Shown one piece after another: positions 19,722-30,484 of a DNA stretch of 64,000 nt. Location of the stretch: positions 186,001 to 250,000 of the forward strand of contig JAPFFF010000015.1 in the NCBI GenBank assembly GCA_039105265.1, read 5' to 3'. Both the position numbers and the translations under genes were made by a program. How positions within the stretch are numbered: the stretch's first letter is position 1; the number at the start of each line of letters is the position of its first letter. Origin of the DNA: Tritrichomonas musculus (taxonomy: Eukaryota > Parabasalia > Tritrichomonadida > Tritrichomonadidae). The notes beneath the pieces are model-generated. The model was not told the DNA's origin and ran no database searches. It worked only from the letters and a program-made list of their open reading frames with translations.

Positions 19722-20495
19722 CGATTAAATATTTCTCAAAATAATTAAAAAAAAAATGCAATTGAAAATAAATTTGAATATTTTGAGAAAAAATCGATAC
19801 AAACAGTTTTCATTGTTCAACTCTCTGAAATTAAACGTTTTTTTTACATCTTCTAAAATAAATAGAAAGCTCAAAATTTTCCAAACTATTATTTTCCATG
19901 TAAAGAACCTAAATTCAACCTTCTTTTCAGTTATCAAGTTTTTGGTACCATAATCAAAATTATAAATATCTTTTAAATTTCATTGTTTATAGAATTTGAA
20001 ATAACATTCTATTCAATTATCAATATTACTATCTATTAATATAACATTTTTTGATTGATCTAAGATGATATGCTCAATATTTAATAATAATAGTTCTTCT
20101 CATTTATTTTGATATTTCATCTCTAGTCTTTTTTTAGATGTGATTGATATGAAAACATAATATAAAAGATAAATTATCTTTTTATCTAAATTGAGGCCAA
20201 AGTATTAAGTTCGAAACTCAACCTCTTTGCTTTTTTTTATTTTTATATAAAATATGTAATTACGTTTCATTTCGGCAGTTTTATCATTTTAGTACGTCTT
20301 TTCATTGAATTTTATGAAATTCCAATTACGCCCGAAGGGTAAGTATTTTCTCTATTCAATCAATTTTCAGAGGTAGTAAACAAAGCATTTTTCGATAAAT
20401 CTTCTTTATTTTGCAATATTATAATTAATATCATTCCTTATATTTATTTTATGAATTATATTAAATATTATCTGGTAGTTGTTAAAATATTCTCA

Positions 20496-20569
20496 TTTAT
20501 ATATTTTTACAATATTCAGATATTATTTGGTCCAAAAATTTATATATTTTTACAATATTCAGATATTAT
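20496..20569 (+). repeat. 31-bp direct repeat with 43-bp period
   Basis: Identical copies at 20,496-20,526 and 20,539-20,569 contain TTTTTACAATATTCAGATAT. A degraded relative, with TATTTGGTC also found after the first copy, is at about 21,785-21,813. Confidence 0.75.
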
Positions 20570-21615
20570 CAGATGTGCTAATTCATCATAATTTAATGAA
20601 TATTTTTTAATTATTTTGATAGATATATTATATATGTTCATATTTTATTATATTTATAATGCTATTTTTGTAATTTATTAATATTTTCAATGATCAATAT
20701 ATTTCTTATATAATCAAATATCTTTTGATATAATGGCCAAAATTTATAATATATGTATTTAAATGATTATTATGGCTATTAGCCGATAAAAAATAAAACA
20801 AAAACATTTATTGATCTCAAATTCTTAAAAAATGTGTTTTTCAATCAGTCGTCTTTAAAGATGATTTTAAGATTATTTGTTTTATTATATTAAACTTTAA
20901 ATTATAAATCATATAAATTAGATTATAAATTGATCATTTATAAAGATTAAAAATGTTAAAATTAATATAATTATAAGAAAATTCATTCAAATGTTTTCAA
21001 CAATACCAATTTTGATACCTTTCAAAAAGAATTGGACTGAACGATATCAAATAATAAATTAAAATTGGATTTGCGATTATATATTATTATAATATATGTT
21101 GAAAATTATTTTTATTCATATATTTAATTGAAAATCTTTATTGAAAAGAAAAAATTGCGTTTTCAATCATCAATCAATGAATAGAAAACAATTATTTTTC
21201 AAATAAAAAATGATTTATCAGAAAGATTTAGATAAAAATCAATAATAACATAGATTTGATAGTTTTATATGATATATATCATATTTAAAAAAATTCATCG
21301 AATTTTTATTTCCAAAAATGTAATTGTTAACTCGAAAAAAAAGATTAGTAATTTTTATATCAAAACTTGGTGAATCATAAAAAAAATGATTTTTATTTAA
21401 GCATTCCATATTTCTAATATTTTTCATTAAATAAATTGCCAAAAAATCATATAGATATTTTTTTATTTATGTATTTTGATTATTAATCAAAAAAATCATA
21501 CTCATTTTTATAACATGACAACAAATAAAATAATAGTGGATTAAAGCACTAATATTATTTTTCATATTTAAATTATTGAATATTATATATATGATATAAA
21601 AAAATCGTTTTTTTT

Positions 21616-23444
21616 AAAAAAGACGTTAAGATCACTTAACTTTACCTCTCAATTTTCATAAAGAAGAAGTCAACTTAAACCTCTTCGATAATTTTTCTTT
21701 ATTTTTTAATTTTATAATTTATATATATGCATATTTATATTTCTATTTTTTTAAAAAATTTATAAGGTAATTATTTAGATATAAATGTTTATAATATTCT
21801 GATTTTATTTGGTCAAGAATCATTGAAAAAAATAAATAACCTCAGAATTTTCATCGTAATGAACAATTATTTTATTGTTAACCAGCAAATTATTACAATT
21901 GCTTGCTTTCAAAAATCATATATTTTAATATATTTTGTTAAAAATATGATAAAGAACACTGTTTTTGTGAATTTCTCTATTTATTTTCATAAATTTTCAA
22001 ATTGGGAATAATAAATATTAAGAAATCTACACTTGATATCAAGGGTAAAAAGGATGTATTTTGCATATTAATGAATATTAAATTTATTTTTAGAATGAAA
22101 ATGAAGCAAATTTCTTTCAATGATCTTTTATATTCAAATATTTCAATTGTTAACTAAAGATTTTTTTTCCATTATTAAAAACATTCAAATATAATTTACT
22201 CATATTAGTTACTATTTTTCTATTTAAATAAACAAACAAATTAAAATAAACAAATAAACTATAAAATATATGCATAAAATGAGTTCTTTTTTGAGATATT
22301 AATAAAAATAAATTGACAAGGTGTGTTAGGTCCACGCCAAGTCCCATGTCCACGAAAAGTGCATTTGTCCCGGACTTTTAACAAGTCTATTTATAACTTT
22401 ATTTTTCAAATAAAAAATTATATACCATATATATTAAGAGGAGGTCAACTAAAATTTTTACACAAAAACTCATAGTATAATTGGTTTGGATTTTTCATAA
22501 GTACATATAATATTTAATATAATATATAATAGTTTTTCTATCTAAAATATCTCTATAATTTATTTATATTATTGAGATAAAAATGTTTTATTCCAAATTA
22601 ATCTAATTTGAATGTGTATTCAAATATTTTTTTCTCTCAATTTTTTCTTTTCAAATTTAAGTTTTATAGTTTTACAAATTTTTCTTGATGGGATATTAAT
22701 ATTTATTAAATATTCTTGAATATTTAATCACTGATATAGATTTAAAAAATAATTACTCATACGATATTTTAAATCAATTCATATATTTGCTTGCGAGAAT
22801 GTATAAAACTAATGATCGAGTGTAACTTATCATGACTCTAATAAATAAATTGGTAGTTGGAATTTGAAATTTAGTCGAATAAATAGATTTATTATACGCA
22901 TGTATATCTAATATATTGTTTTCGAATGATTTGTTTGTTGAATGTGGGACAATATTTGATTTAATAGCATCAGTAATTATTTCAAATAACTGATTATATC
23001 CAGCCATTTTGTAAAAATGTTGAATCTCGACTGGTTTATTCCAATTATATTAACAAAAACTTTTAAATCATCATTTGAACTATCTTGAATTATTTGAAAT
23101 TGAGAATCTCCATTTTTCATCGATTGTCCTTAATCAAATCATAAAAGTAATATTTATATATAATTATAATTATATTATTTATAAATAAAATAAAATTTTG
23201 AATTTATTAATTACAAAACGCAAAAAAAAGCATACAATAATAAAAAAATGGCCATTCAATTAGTTGACCATACTCTATATATTAATTGCATTCTTATAAC
23301 AATTAATATATATCCTTTTTGTGAATATTTGCTGAATCATTATTTTGAAAATGTCGATTCTTTTTATTTAAAACACGAAATATAATACTATTTTTGAGAA
23401 AAAGTGATTTTTCCAAAAAAGACGTTAACATCACTTAACTTTAC
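21616..23444 (+). repeat. Dispersed 30-bp direct repeat (two copies 1.8 kb apart)
   Basis: Copies at 21,616-21,645 and 23,415-23,444 share AAAAAAGACGTTAA, then one mismatched base, then ATCACTTAACTTTAC. Both are followed within 15 bases by TTTTCATAA. They bracket the islet at 22,320 and the broken ORF at 22,774-23,121. They could be ends of an unrecognised element or conserved regulatory sequence. Confidence 0.6.
22774..23121 (-). pseudogene. Possible broken ORF, family unknown
   Basis: An ATG at 23,121 opens 49 residues (starting MKNGDSQFQIIQDSSNDD) that stop shortly after KWLDIISYLK. The next frame carries on from the same point with YNQLFEIITDAIKSN and runs to 22,774. Together they read like one protein of about 115 residues with a frameshift near 22,995. 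I recognise no domain. It may be the remains of a repeat-family gene or a chance run in AT-rich DNA. Confidence 0.3.
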
Positions 23445-23998
23445 TACTTCTTTTCATAACTTTACATTCAGATAATATTGAATTATTTCAAAAGAATAAA
23501 ACAAATGATGTGTAGAATAATTCCAAGATACTGAATGACAGAAATCCAATTTCATTAACAAAATCTTTTGTTCCCCCTTGAAAATAATCAATATTAATGT
23601 GATTTAATAGAAGTCTCAATGATGTCTTTGATCAAAAAGTTTTGTTTGCAATTGAATTCACATTCAAAAAGTTCATGCCATAGTATTTTTTATCATTTTC
23701 GCTTTCTTTTTCTTTACAGTTGCTATCATTTCATCATATAATTCGTTTAGTAAAAAAATATATACAAAAATACTTTTTTTTCATATGCTTAATTAAAAAT
23801 CATACAAATAATCATAATAAATTAGTTAAAAAAAAAAGAAAACTTTTGATAGAAACTTTTCAGAAAGCTATTCAAAAAATTGAAATTTTTTTTTTAAATG
23901 ATAAGATAACAATCAAATTAAAATTACTCGAATCTTTTCTTTTTAATATATATTTTCTTTTAAATATGCAATATACTTTCACAACCAATTTAACAAAA
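23122..23998. other. AT-rich spacer before the BspA-like gene
   Basis: Contains the second copy of the 30-bp repeat (23,415). A plus-strand ORF at 23,720-24,049 has lysine/phenylalanine-rich, random-looking composition and runs into antisense of the LRR gene; I do not regard it as a gene. Confidence 0.5.
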
Positions 23999-25417
23999 TC
24001 AATCTCTAATTACTTTAGTATTTGTGGGAAAAGCAGAAATACCTATTGACTCAACAGAGGAAGGAAGTTCTACCTGCGATAATGAAGTACATTTTTCAAA
24101 TGCAAAATTACCAATCGATGTTACTGAAGAAGGAATTGAAATAGAGGATAATGATGTACATTCGCTAAATGCTGAGTATCCAATTGAAGTAACTGATGAA
24201 GGAATAGAAATTTTTTTCAACGAAGAACATCCAGAGAACGAGAAACCTCCAATTGATGTTACTGACGATGGAATCTCTATTTGTTTCAATTCAGAACATT
24301 TCTCAAATGCGAAATTTCCAATTTCAGTTACTGAAGAAGGGATTGTAATTTGCGTTAATGATGAACATCCTGCAAAGGAGCACTCTCCAATCGATAAAAC
24401 AGAAGAAGGAATTGTAATACTTGTTAATGAAGTGCAGCCTGAAAAAGCGTAAGCCTGAATCGAGGTAACCGATGAAGGAATTGATATTTGAGTTAATGAA
24501 GAACATCCTGAAAAAGCATAGGCCTCGATTGATCTAACTGAAGTAGAAATTGTAACTTGCGATAATGATGAACATTCACAGAACGCATCTTTTCCAATTA
24601 AGGAAACAGATGAATCAATTCTAACAGAATTTATAAATCTGTTGTTTTTAAAAGTATCGCCAGTTTCGCGAGTTCCTGAAACTAAAATGCAAATTTTTAA
24701 TTTCCCAATTTGATTGTTTTTAATTTTGAGAATCATATCATAAACTTTTTGAAAGGATTCTGAAGGATATTTTACTTCAATAGAAACATCATCAAAAGGT
24801 GATAAAAGTTTTATAAAGCTTGCTAAATCAAGTGATTTGTTGCGATATAACGTGTCAGTTGCTTTTGAAAGAATTTTGATACTACTCAATTCTTGATCGT
24901 TTTCATTCAAATTTTCTAAAAACTCATCAGGATTATCTGTTGGTATTTCGATAAAATTGGTAGAGTTTGCAGCTTTATTAAATTTCAGGAGATATTGTAA
25001 TAAACTATCGAGCTTTGAAAAACCTTTTTTTAGCGAGTTTGTTACGAGATCGGATATAACTGATTGTTGTGTTTGAACTGAAAATGAATTGAAACCTTCA
25101 ATTGTTTTGTTTTTCTCCTGCGGAGGAACTTTCTTCTTCTTTTTAGAATCAGGAGTACTTACTTTTTCTTTAACTGTCTTCGATTCTTGCTTAGGTTGAG
25201 ATGATTCTTTAGGTTTTGCGGTCGTTGTCTTTGTTTTTGATTGTTCTAATAACGATAAACGCCTTTGCAAGTCTTCAATATCTTTTTTCATTTTTTCATT
25301 TTCATTTGTTAAATTTGCTGTTTGGTTTTTTAATTGCTCATTTTCATCTTGTATTGGCTGAACGATATTTTCTAAATTTTCCAATTTTTGGGCGATTTCC
25401 TCAACCGATTGCGTCAT
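23999..25417 (-). CDS. Coiled-coil plus BspA-like leucine-rich repeat protein
   Basis: The start is placed at the ATG at 25,415-25,417 (MTQSVEEIAQKLENL), giving 472 aa; the frame extends upstream only through a poly-A/T tract. Residues 1-60 form a heptad-type coiled coil (ENEQLKNQ, LQRRLSLLEQ). Residues 60-105 are a lysine/serine/proline linker and 105-250 a helical region. From about 255 to the end there are roughly nine 23-residue LRR_5 repeats of the form IPSSVTSIGxxAFxxCSSL. BspA-like LRR proteins are a huge family in trichomonads, some of them surface-associated. This one has no signal peptide or membrane segment, so it is probably intracellular. The near-identical repeats also create a long antisense open frame that should be ignored. 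Confidence 0.88.
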   Translation of the reverse strand: MTQSVEEIAQKLENLENIVQPIQDENEQLKNQTANLTNENEKMKKDIEDLQRRLSLLEQSKTKTTTAKPKESSQPKQESKTVKEKVSTPDSKKKKKVPPQEKNKTIEGFNSFSVQTQQSVISDLVTNSLKKGFSKLDSLLQYLLKFNKAANSTNFIEIPTDNPDEFLENLNENDQELSSIKILSKATDTLYRNKSLDLASFIKLLSPFDDVSIEVKYPSESFQKVYDMILKIKNNQIGKLKICILVSGTRETGDTFKNNRFINSVRIDSSVSLIGKDAFCECSSLSQVTISTSVRSIEAYAFSGCSSLTQISIPSSVTSIQAYAFSGCTSLTSITIPSSVLSIGECSFAGCSSLTQITIPSSVTEIGNFAFEKCSELKQIEIPSSVTSIGGFSFSGCSSLKKISIPSSVTSIGYSAFSECTSLSSISIPSSVTSIGNFAFEKCTSLSQVELPSSVESIGISAFPTNTKVIRD

Positions 25418-26332
25418 GAATATTTTTTTTTTTTTATGCAGAAAATTGAATACTATTCTCATTTTAACGTACATTATACGTTAATCTCAAAAATAAATAC
25501 CAAAATAATTCATGAAATTTTCATGAAATAATCAATTAATAAATTTAAAAAATATATTATTAATATTTTATAATAAAATATTTTAAAAATAAATATTTTT
25601 AAAATAAAAAAGATATGATACAATAATTTTTATAAAATTCTGAAAATATACAATAATTCTCACAAATTATATAAAATATATTGACAATTATCTTTTTAAA
25701 AAAATTCATTTTGTTTATATTTATTACTTTTATAGATAATTCTCCCGTATTGTACAATATATTTATGAAATAGTAGCATGTTCATAATAATAATAATAAG
25801 AATGGATAGTATCACTTGGTTTTAATATTGTTTCTTTACTCTATTAGATAAATAAGCATAGTTTTGTACATATAAATATAAATCAAAATTACATTTTTAT
25901 TAGATAGGTTAACAGAGGAAAACAAAACAAAGCAAAACAAAAAAATCTTTTAACAAAATCCCACATAAGCCAAAAAAAAGATATCTTTAAATTTTAAATC
26001 ACACATTTCAATTACATTTTAAATATAATAATCAAATGAAATTCGATATTAGTAAAATTTAATACAATTTAAAATAAGTTAAATTTTAATTAGTATAAAT
26101 ATAAATTTTGTTATGAAATATCTTACTTTTTTTATTTTCTGACAGTTTATGAATGGTTAAACCCCCAATAATTCAACATCAATTTTCTCAATGTGATTCA
26201 ATATTAAAATTTTTCATAAGATTCAACATCAAATTTGTTCATAAAATTCAAAAAGTGAAATTTTAATGAAATTTTACATCAAAAATTTTCATGAAATTTA
26301 TAATCACAAAACATAAATGAAATAAAAAAAAT
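25418..26332. other. AT-rich spacer with degenerate short tandem repeats
   Basis: No gene. At about 26,165-26,300 several degenerate copies of a unit like ATTCAACATCAAATTT followed by TTCATAA follow one another every 40-50 bases. The rest is low-complexity A/T. Confidence 0.55.
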
Positions 26333-26425
26333 ATTTTTACCAATGAAGTTCCGATTCTTACGGCTAGCCGCGAGGTCTCTACTCGCTCAGCCTCGCTCGA
26401 GGTGGTATGTAGTCTCGGTAAAAAT
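26333..26425. repeat. GC-rich 93-bp islet bounded by 9-bp inverted repeats
   Basis: ATTTTTACC at 26,333-26,341 is mirrored by GGTAAAAAT at 26,417-26,425. The interior is far more GC-rich than anything for kilobases around. It contains the perfect palindrome CGGCTAGCCG (26,361-26,370) and paired GAGG/CCTC segments. It could be a very small mobile unit or encode a structured RNA. It does not fold convincingly as a tRNA by eye. Confidence 0.5.
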
Positions 26426-26504
26426 ATAAAAAGATTTGTTTTTTCAATTATTTTATTTAGATTATTTTTTCTGAATGATTTCCACTTTTTGAAGGTTCTT
26501 CAGA

Positions 26505-26963
26505 AAAGACTAACTATACTTAAAAAATCTTACTGCAAGACGAATGTCCTGAAAATATGGACGTTGTGGTGGCTTAAGTGAACAGATAATCTCATTCAAT
26601 GTTAAACCATTCCACCATGAAAAATTAGACAATTTATTATAAATTTAGTCTGCGAAATTGGTACAAATTGAAATTGATATGGATCGAATCCATTTTGTAT
26701 TAAAATGAATGTCATTTCATTTTTAATTTCATTGAATTGTTCTTCACTATATTTGACCGATTCCATTTGATCAAAATTGAAAATAATGCATACACAAAAT
26801 TGTATCATCAACAGAAACATTTTTCGTCAAAATTTTTTTCATTCATTGATGCATCAATGAATAGAAATACAACATCACTGTCATACAAATCTCTAATAAG
26901 TGATTCGACCGATGCAGGCAAGCAATAAGACTCCATATTTATTATATAAGGTTTCTTTCTTTT
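26505..26963 (-). pseudogene. eEF1A/HBS1-type translational GTPase fragment
   Basis: The minus strand reads, in successive frames, SDVVFLFIDAS, then DQMESVKYSEEQFNEIKNE followed by QNGFDPYQFQFVPIS, then SWWNGLTLNEIICSLKPPQRP and DIRLAVRFFK. These line up in order with the middle of the elongation factor 1-alpha GTPase. They match the DAPGH-to-VxxxASxGEF region, the NKMDSVKYSEERFNEI segment and its FVPISGW continuation, and the PTLxEALDxLKPPxRP block. At least two frame changes separate them. Only about 150 residues remain, without P-loop or domains 2-3. It is a broken copy of a host gene; HBS1 or another eEF1A relative is equally possible. Confidence 0.6.
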
Positions 26964-26974
26964 AAAACAATTTT

Positions 26975-27466
26975 CTAATTCTTCATTTTTTTTATTGACG
27001 AATAAAACGACGTTAATGAATTCATAATTAATTTTGAAATCAAGGCATCGATTATATGCATAAAATCCAAAATTAGTTGCTTTGCTAAAATCAACTTAAA
27101 ATCTGTTAAATTGATATATTCACCAAAAGCACATGAATCAATTTCAGTAACTGATGGTGGAATTATTACATGATTCAATGATTTGCATTTGTAAAATGCA
27201 TTTTTACATATATATGTTACTGATGATGGTATTATGACTTCTTTAAGTGCGGCACAACCCTCAAAAGCTGACTTTTCAATTCGTTCTATTGTTGGCGGAA
27301 TGATAATTTTAACAATTGTGCAATTATCTTTGAATAACTTTGCATTTATAGATTTTCCTATTTTAGGAAAAAATATACCAATCATTTCTTGATTATTACT
27401 ACCCGCAGCAATTATTGAAGATGAACTACAATCTATGCCTAATTTATTTTTGCCAACTGATTTCAT
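26975..27466 (-). CDS. Short BspA-like LRR protein (163 aa), probably a gene remnant
   Basis: The ATG at 27,464-27,466 opens a frame with a BspA-type start (IVKIIIPPTIERIEKSAFEG) and about four LRR_5 repeats, including VIIPSSVTYICKNAFYKCKS. The order of positions is typical, but the product is much shorter than normal family members and the last 40 residues lose the pattern. It lies directly downstream of the DUF3447 pseudogene on the same strand, with about 50 bp of separation. It may be the C-terminal remains of a longer LRR gene or a minimal functional one. Confidence 0.5.
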   Translation of the reverse strand: MKSVGKNKLGIDCSSSSIIAAGSNNQEMIGIFFPKIGKSINAKLFKDNCTIVKIIIPPTIERIEKSAFEGCAALKEVIIPSSVTYICKNAFYKCKSLNHVIIPPSVTEIDSCAFGEYINLTDFKLILAKQLILDFMHIIDALISKLIMNSLTSFYSSIKKMKN

Positions 27467-27506
27467 TAAAATTTTGACAAGTTAGTTATAATGATATTTG
27501 ACATCA

Positions 27507-28544
27507 TCATAAAAACATGATACAATTTTTTATACCATCAGGGAAAAAAATTAAAATTATGATAACAAATATAAAATCATACAGATCAATCATACCATTT
27601 TCATCATTATAATAATTCTCAAATATGTATTGCGCTATTTCGTTATGGTGACATTTTATAGCTCTTTTAAATAGTTCGTTATAAAATGTTTTTTTTTCAT
27701 TTGAGTAGAACAATTTTCTTGGAAAATAGCGAATAATTCTGGGATATTTGAATGAATAGCATAAATCCAAGCTGATTCAGTTAATTGAATTGAATTTAAT
27801 CGTAAGTATTGAATAAATTGAATTGATCCAAAAAATGAAAATGACAGTTATTTGTGGTTTTGTTTTGATTTTCAATCAGAAATGGATTTGTTTCAAATAT
27901 TGATGGCTTTATAATACTGTCAAGTTTAATAAAACTTTGACTAATATATTGAATAAATTGAACAATTTTGTCGTTTCGAATTAAATAGCATAAATAACTG
28001 TCATTTTCTCCTTCTTTGCATTTTTCGTCAAAATCATCAAAAATTTCTGCTTTAATTAAACTGCTTTCAATATTTTGTTTCTTGCATGAATCAAGGATTG
28101 TTTTGGCTAATTGAAAAAATAATGAATGAAATTTAATTGTTCAAGATTTTGGATAATTGTGGTGTCGATTTCTATTATATTTGTTAATAAAAAAAGAAGA
28201 ACTATTTTGTTGTCTTTAAAAATGTTGAATATTTCGAGTTTGGTAAAATTATTGATTAGAGTATCTTTAAGGAAGCAAAGAATTTTGTATATCTTATTAA
28301 GAAGATTATGCTCTCTGGTGTGGTTGTTTGACACATTAGAAATGAGTCTTTGAAATTCTGTTAATATTTCGACATTAGTCAAATAATCATGAGTTGATAA
28401 AAAACTTGTTAAATTTTGATATTCAACATTATCATCAAGATGGCTGTCAATATATTGGGAAAAAGTAGTATAAAGATTATTGTTTATGGCTGATATAATC
28501 TTGAATTTCCATTCAATTAAATTATAGTAAAAACCAAAATTCAC
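27507..28544 (-). pseudogene. DUF3447-type (ankyrin family N-terminal) pseudogene
   Basis: Several consecutive frames together read as one protein typical of trichomonad DUF3447/ankyrin proteins. The first part (28,544-28,107) has NNHTREHNLLNKIYKILCFL and FTKLEIFNIFKDNKIVLLFL. The next frame (to about 27,810) has ENDSYLCYLIRNDKIVQFI and PSIFETNPFLIENQNKT, followed by LTESAWIYAIHSNIPELF. The last, to about 27,560, has FKRAIKCHHNEIAQYIFENYY. At least three frame changes are needed, one in a poly-A run, there is no ATG at the 5' end, and no ankyrin array follows. I infer an inactivated host gene. Confidence 0.7.
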
Positions 28545-28849
28545 TTACTATTTTTTTCACCTTATTTTGACCTATCAAAATAAACATTTCAAAAAATTTC
28601 AATTATTTTCAATTTTTTTTTTTGGGAAATCAAGATTAATCTTGAAATAGAATAGTATTTCATATCATCTGATTTGAGAAAAAATTGGGAAAATTTAGAA
28701 TTTTTGAATATATGATTTTTCTAAGGATTTTTTTTTCAATGCTGTTATTCATTGCGCTTCCAATCTGTCTAGTTTTTATCTATCTCATTACTCATCTCAT
28801 CCTTATTTAAATAATGAAAATAAAACCAATTAGTAAAAGAATTTTTTTT
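28545..28849. other. Short AT-rich spacer
   Basis: No gene or repeat seen; homopolymer A/T runs only. Confidence 0.6.
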
Positions 28850-30250
28850 TTAAATATGAACCACATGAACTTTACGACTCCAAACTTTTTTTCCAAGTTC
28901 AATTTTTTTTCCTCTTAACAAAACAGTTTTGAGGTTCTTACAACCGTCAAATGCTTTGTCATCAATGAATTCAACAGTTTGAGGAATTTCAATAATTTCG
29001 AGAGACTTGCAACCAGCAAAGGCTTCTTTCCCAATTTCCAAGAGTCCTTCATTTAAAATCACTTTAGTTAAACTTACGTCTCCTTTAAAAGTTTTATCAA
29101 AATTTTTGGTCAATTTAGAGGGTGTCTTAATATAATTTAATTTGGTACAGTTTTTGAATACACCACTTCCTAGACAAGTCTGCTCGATTGACTCAGGAAG
29201 ATTGACAAATATTAAGCTAGAACAAGAGTCAAATGCTTCGTCACCAATTAATTTCACAGAATTAGAAATGAAGACTTTTGTTAAACACTTAAATCCATAA
29301 AATGCTTTTTGACAAATTTTTGTTACGTGACCACTGATATTAGCTATTTCCATATCTTTACGAAAAATGTTGAAAGTTAAGCGATTAGTGCGTACTGCAA
29401 TGGAATCACCAAATACAATATTTAGGAACTCATCAGCAAACTCATGACCTTTTGATTTGGCATTGCTAACAAAGTCTATCACTTTTTGCAAATAATCATT
29501 TTTTAAAATAGATTTACCTTCTGCCATTGAAACAAGTAGAGAAAGAATATCTTCTTCATTTTCAATAGAAAAATTACTCTGAACAATTTTATCTAATTTC
29601 TTAATTTCTTCTTGAACAGATGTTTTAAAATGAGTTGATTCAAATTCAAAACTGACATCAATAGATAGATCCATTAATTCGTTTTCACTCACCCATGTTT
29701 TAATCATACCAATATAAGAATCAATTTTTGCCAAATATGAATGCTCATTAGTAATCATGAATTCTTCCTTAGTAATATTACTTTTTCTTCCTTCCCTCTC
29801 GAAGCAATAAAATATTTTGCAAAACCATCTTCATCTTCAAAAAGGAAGAACTCATCTGTGAGTTCTGGTCTTATGTTTTGAATGCCAACCTTAAGTATTA
29901 ATTGGGGAATATTTAAATTTGAAAATGGTGCTTTTCCTGTCATTATTTCATATACAATAATTGAAAATGCACAAACATCAACTGATTTCGTATTAGCATT
30001 AGATTAAACCCTATGAATTTAAGAATTGATGAATGATTTAATGACGACATTAAATTGACTTCTCTTAAAGGAAGAAGCATTTCTTCACTATTGATTGTAT
30101 TAGCATTAATTTCATAATTTAAAATTTTTGCAGCACATATTTCACCTGTAGAATTTTCTTTCACTCGAAAAACTTTACTGAATGCTCCACTACCAATCTA
30201 GTATTTTAAATCTACTGAGATCAAGAAATTTATCTTTCTCAATCATATGA
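28850..30250 (-). pseudogene. Protein kinase-BspA LRR fusion pseudogene (kinase middle deleted)
   Basis: Reading leftward, the sequence gives KDKFLDLSRFKI, an in-frame stop, then the glycine loop IGSGAFSKVFRVKENSTG and the VAIK-type segment CAAKILNYEI. The alphaC region follows (LLPLREVNLMSSLNHSSIL, KFIGF). It then jumps directly, in another frame, to the alphaF region (KSVDVCAFSIIVYEIMTGKAP), and on to RPELTDEF. The catalytic loop, DFG and APE are absent, a deletion of perhaps 100 residues. After another frame change comes a 302-aa open frame (ATG at 29,756-29,758) with a helical part and about six BspA-type LRRs to the stop at 28,850. Kinase-LRR fusions are common in trichomonads. The 302-aa part could still be expressed alone. 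Confidence 0.75.
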
Positions 30251-30465
30251 GAAAAAATTTTTTATTTAAAGGCCAATTTTTTCTGATAAATTCGATCATA
30301 CCTATTAATTTTTTTTTTTTTATAAAAATTATGTATTATAAGAAACATATATGATCTATATTTAATAATATTTTTGTTCTCAAAAAAAGTTCATTGATTC
30401 TGAAAATAAAACAATTTTTTTAATGTTTTATTTTTTACTTTTACAAAGAAATTCAGAATTTTTTT

Positions 30466-30479
30466 TCATTTCATCATCT
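30466..30479 (+). promoter_or_regulatory. Overlapping Inr-like TCA motifs before the DOCK gene
   Basis: TCATTTCATCATCT holds three TCA-Y motifs 6-19 nt before the ATG at 30,485. This distance is typical of trichomonad transcription start sites. Confidence 0.45.
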
Positions 30480-30484
30480 AAATA

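Larger units (their letters stand above)
19711..22773. other. 3-kb gene-free, extremely AT-rich region
   Basis: Only short frames are present, with the composition of random AT-rich DNA. It holds a 31-bp direct repeat (20,496 and 20,539), one copy of a dispersed 30-bp repeat (21,616), and a small GC-richer islet at about 22,320-22,378. No tRNA or rRNA recognised. Confidence 0.6.

Noticed and set aside
21239-22353. Several 60-70-codon ORFs in the gene-free region
   Set aside because: Length and composition match chance in DNA this AT-rich; none shows a motif or a good start context.
22320-22378. Possible tRNA gene
   Set aside because: No acceptor stem pairing and no T-loop consensus on either strand.
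23720-24049. Plus-strand 109-codon ORF
   Set aside because: Lys/Phe/Ile-rich, typical of random A/T DNA, and it overlaps the LRR gene in antisense.
24024-24452. Plus-strand open frame of 142 codons
   Set aside because: It is the antisense of the BspA repeats; the regular repeat codons keep the opposite strand open.
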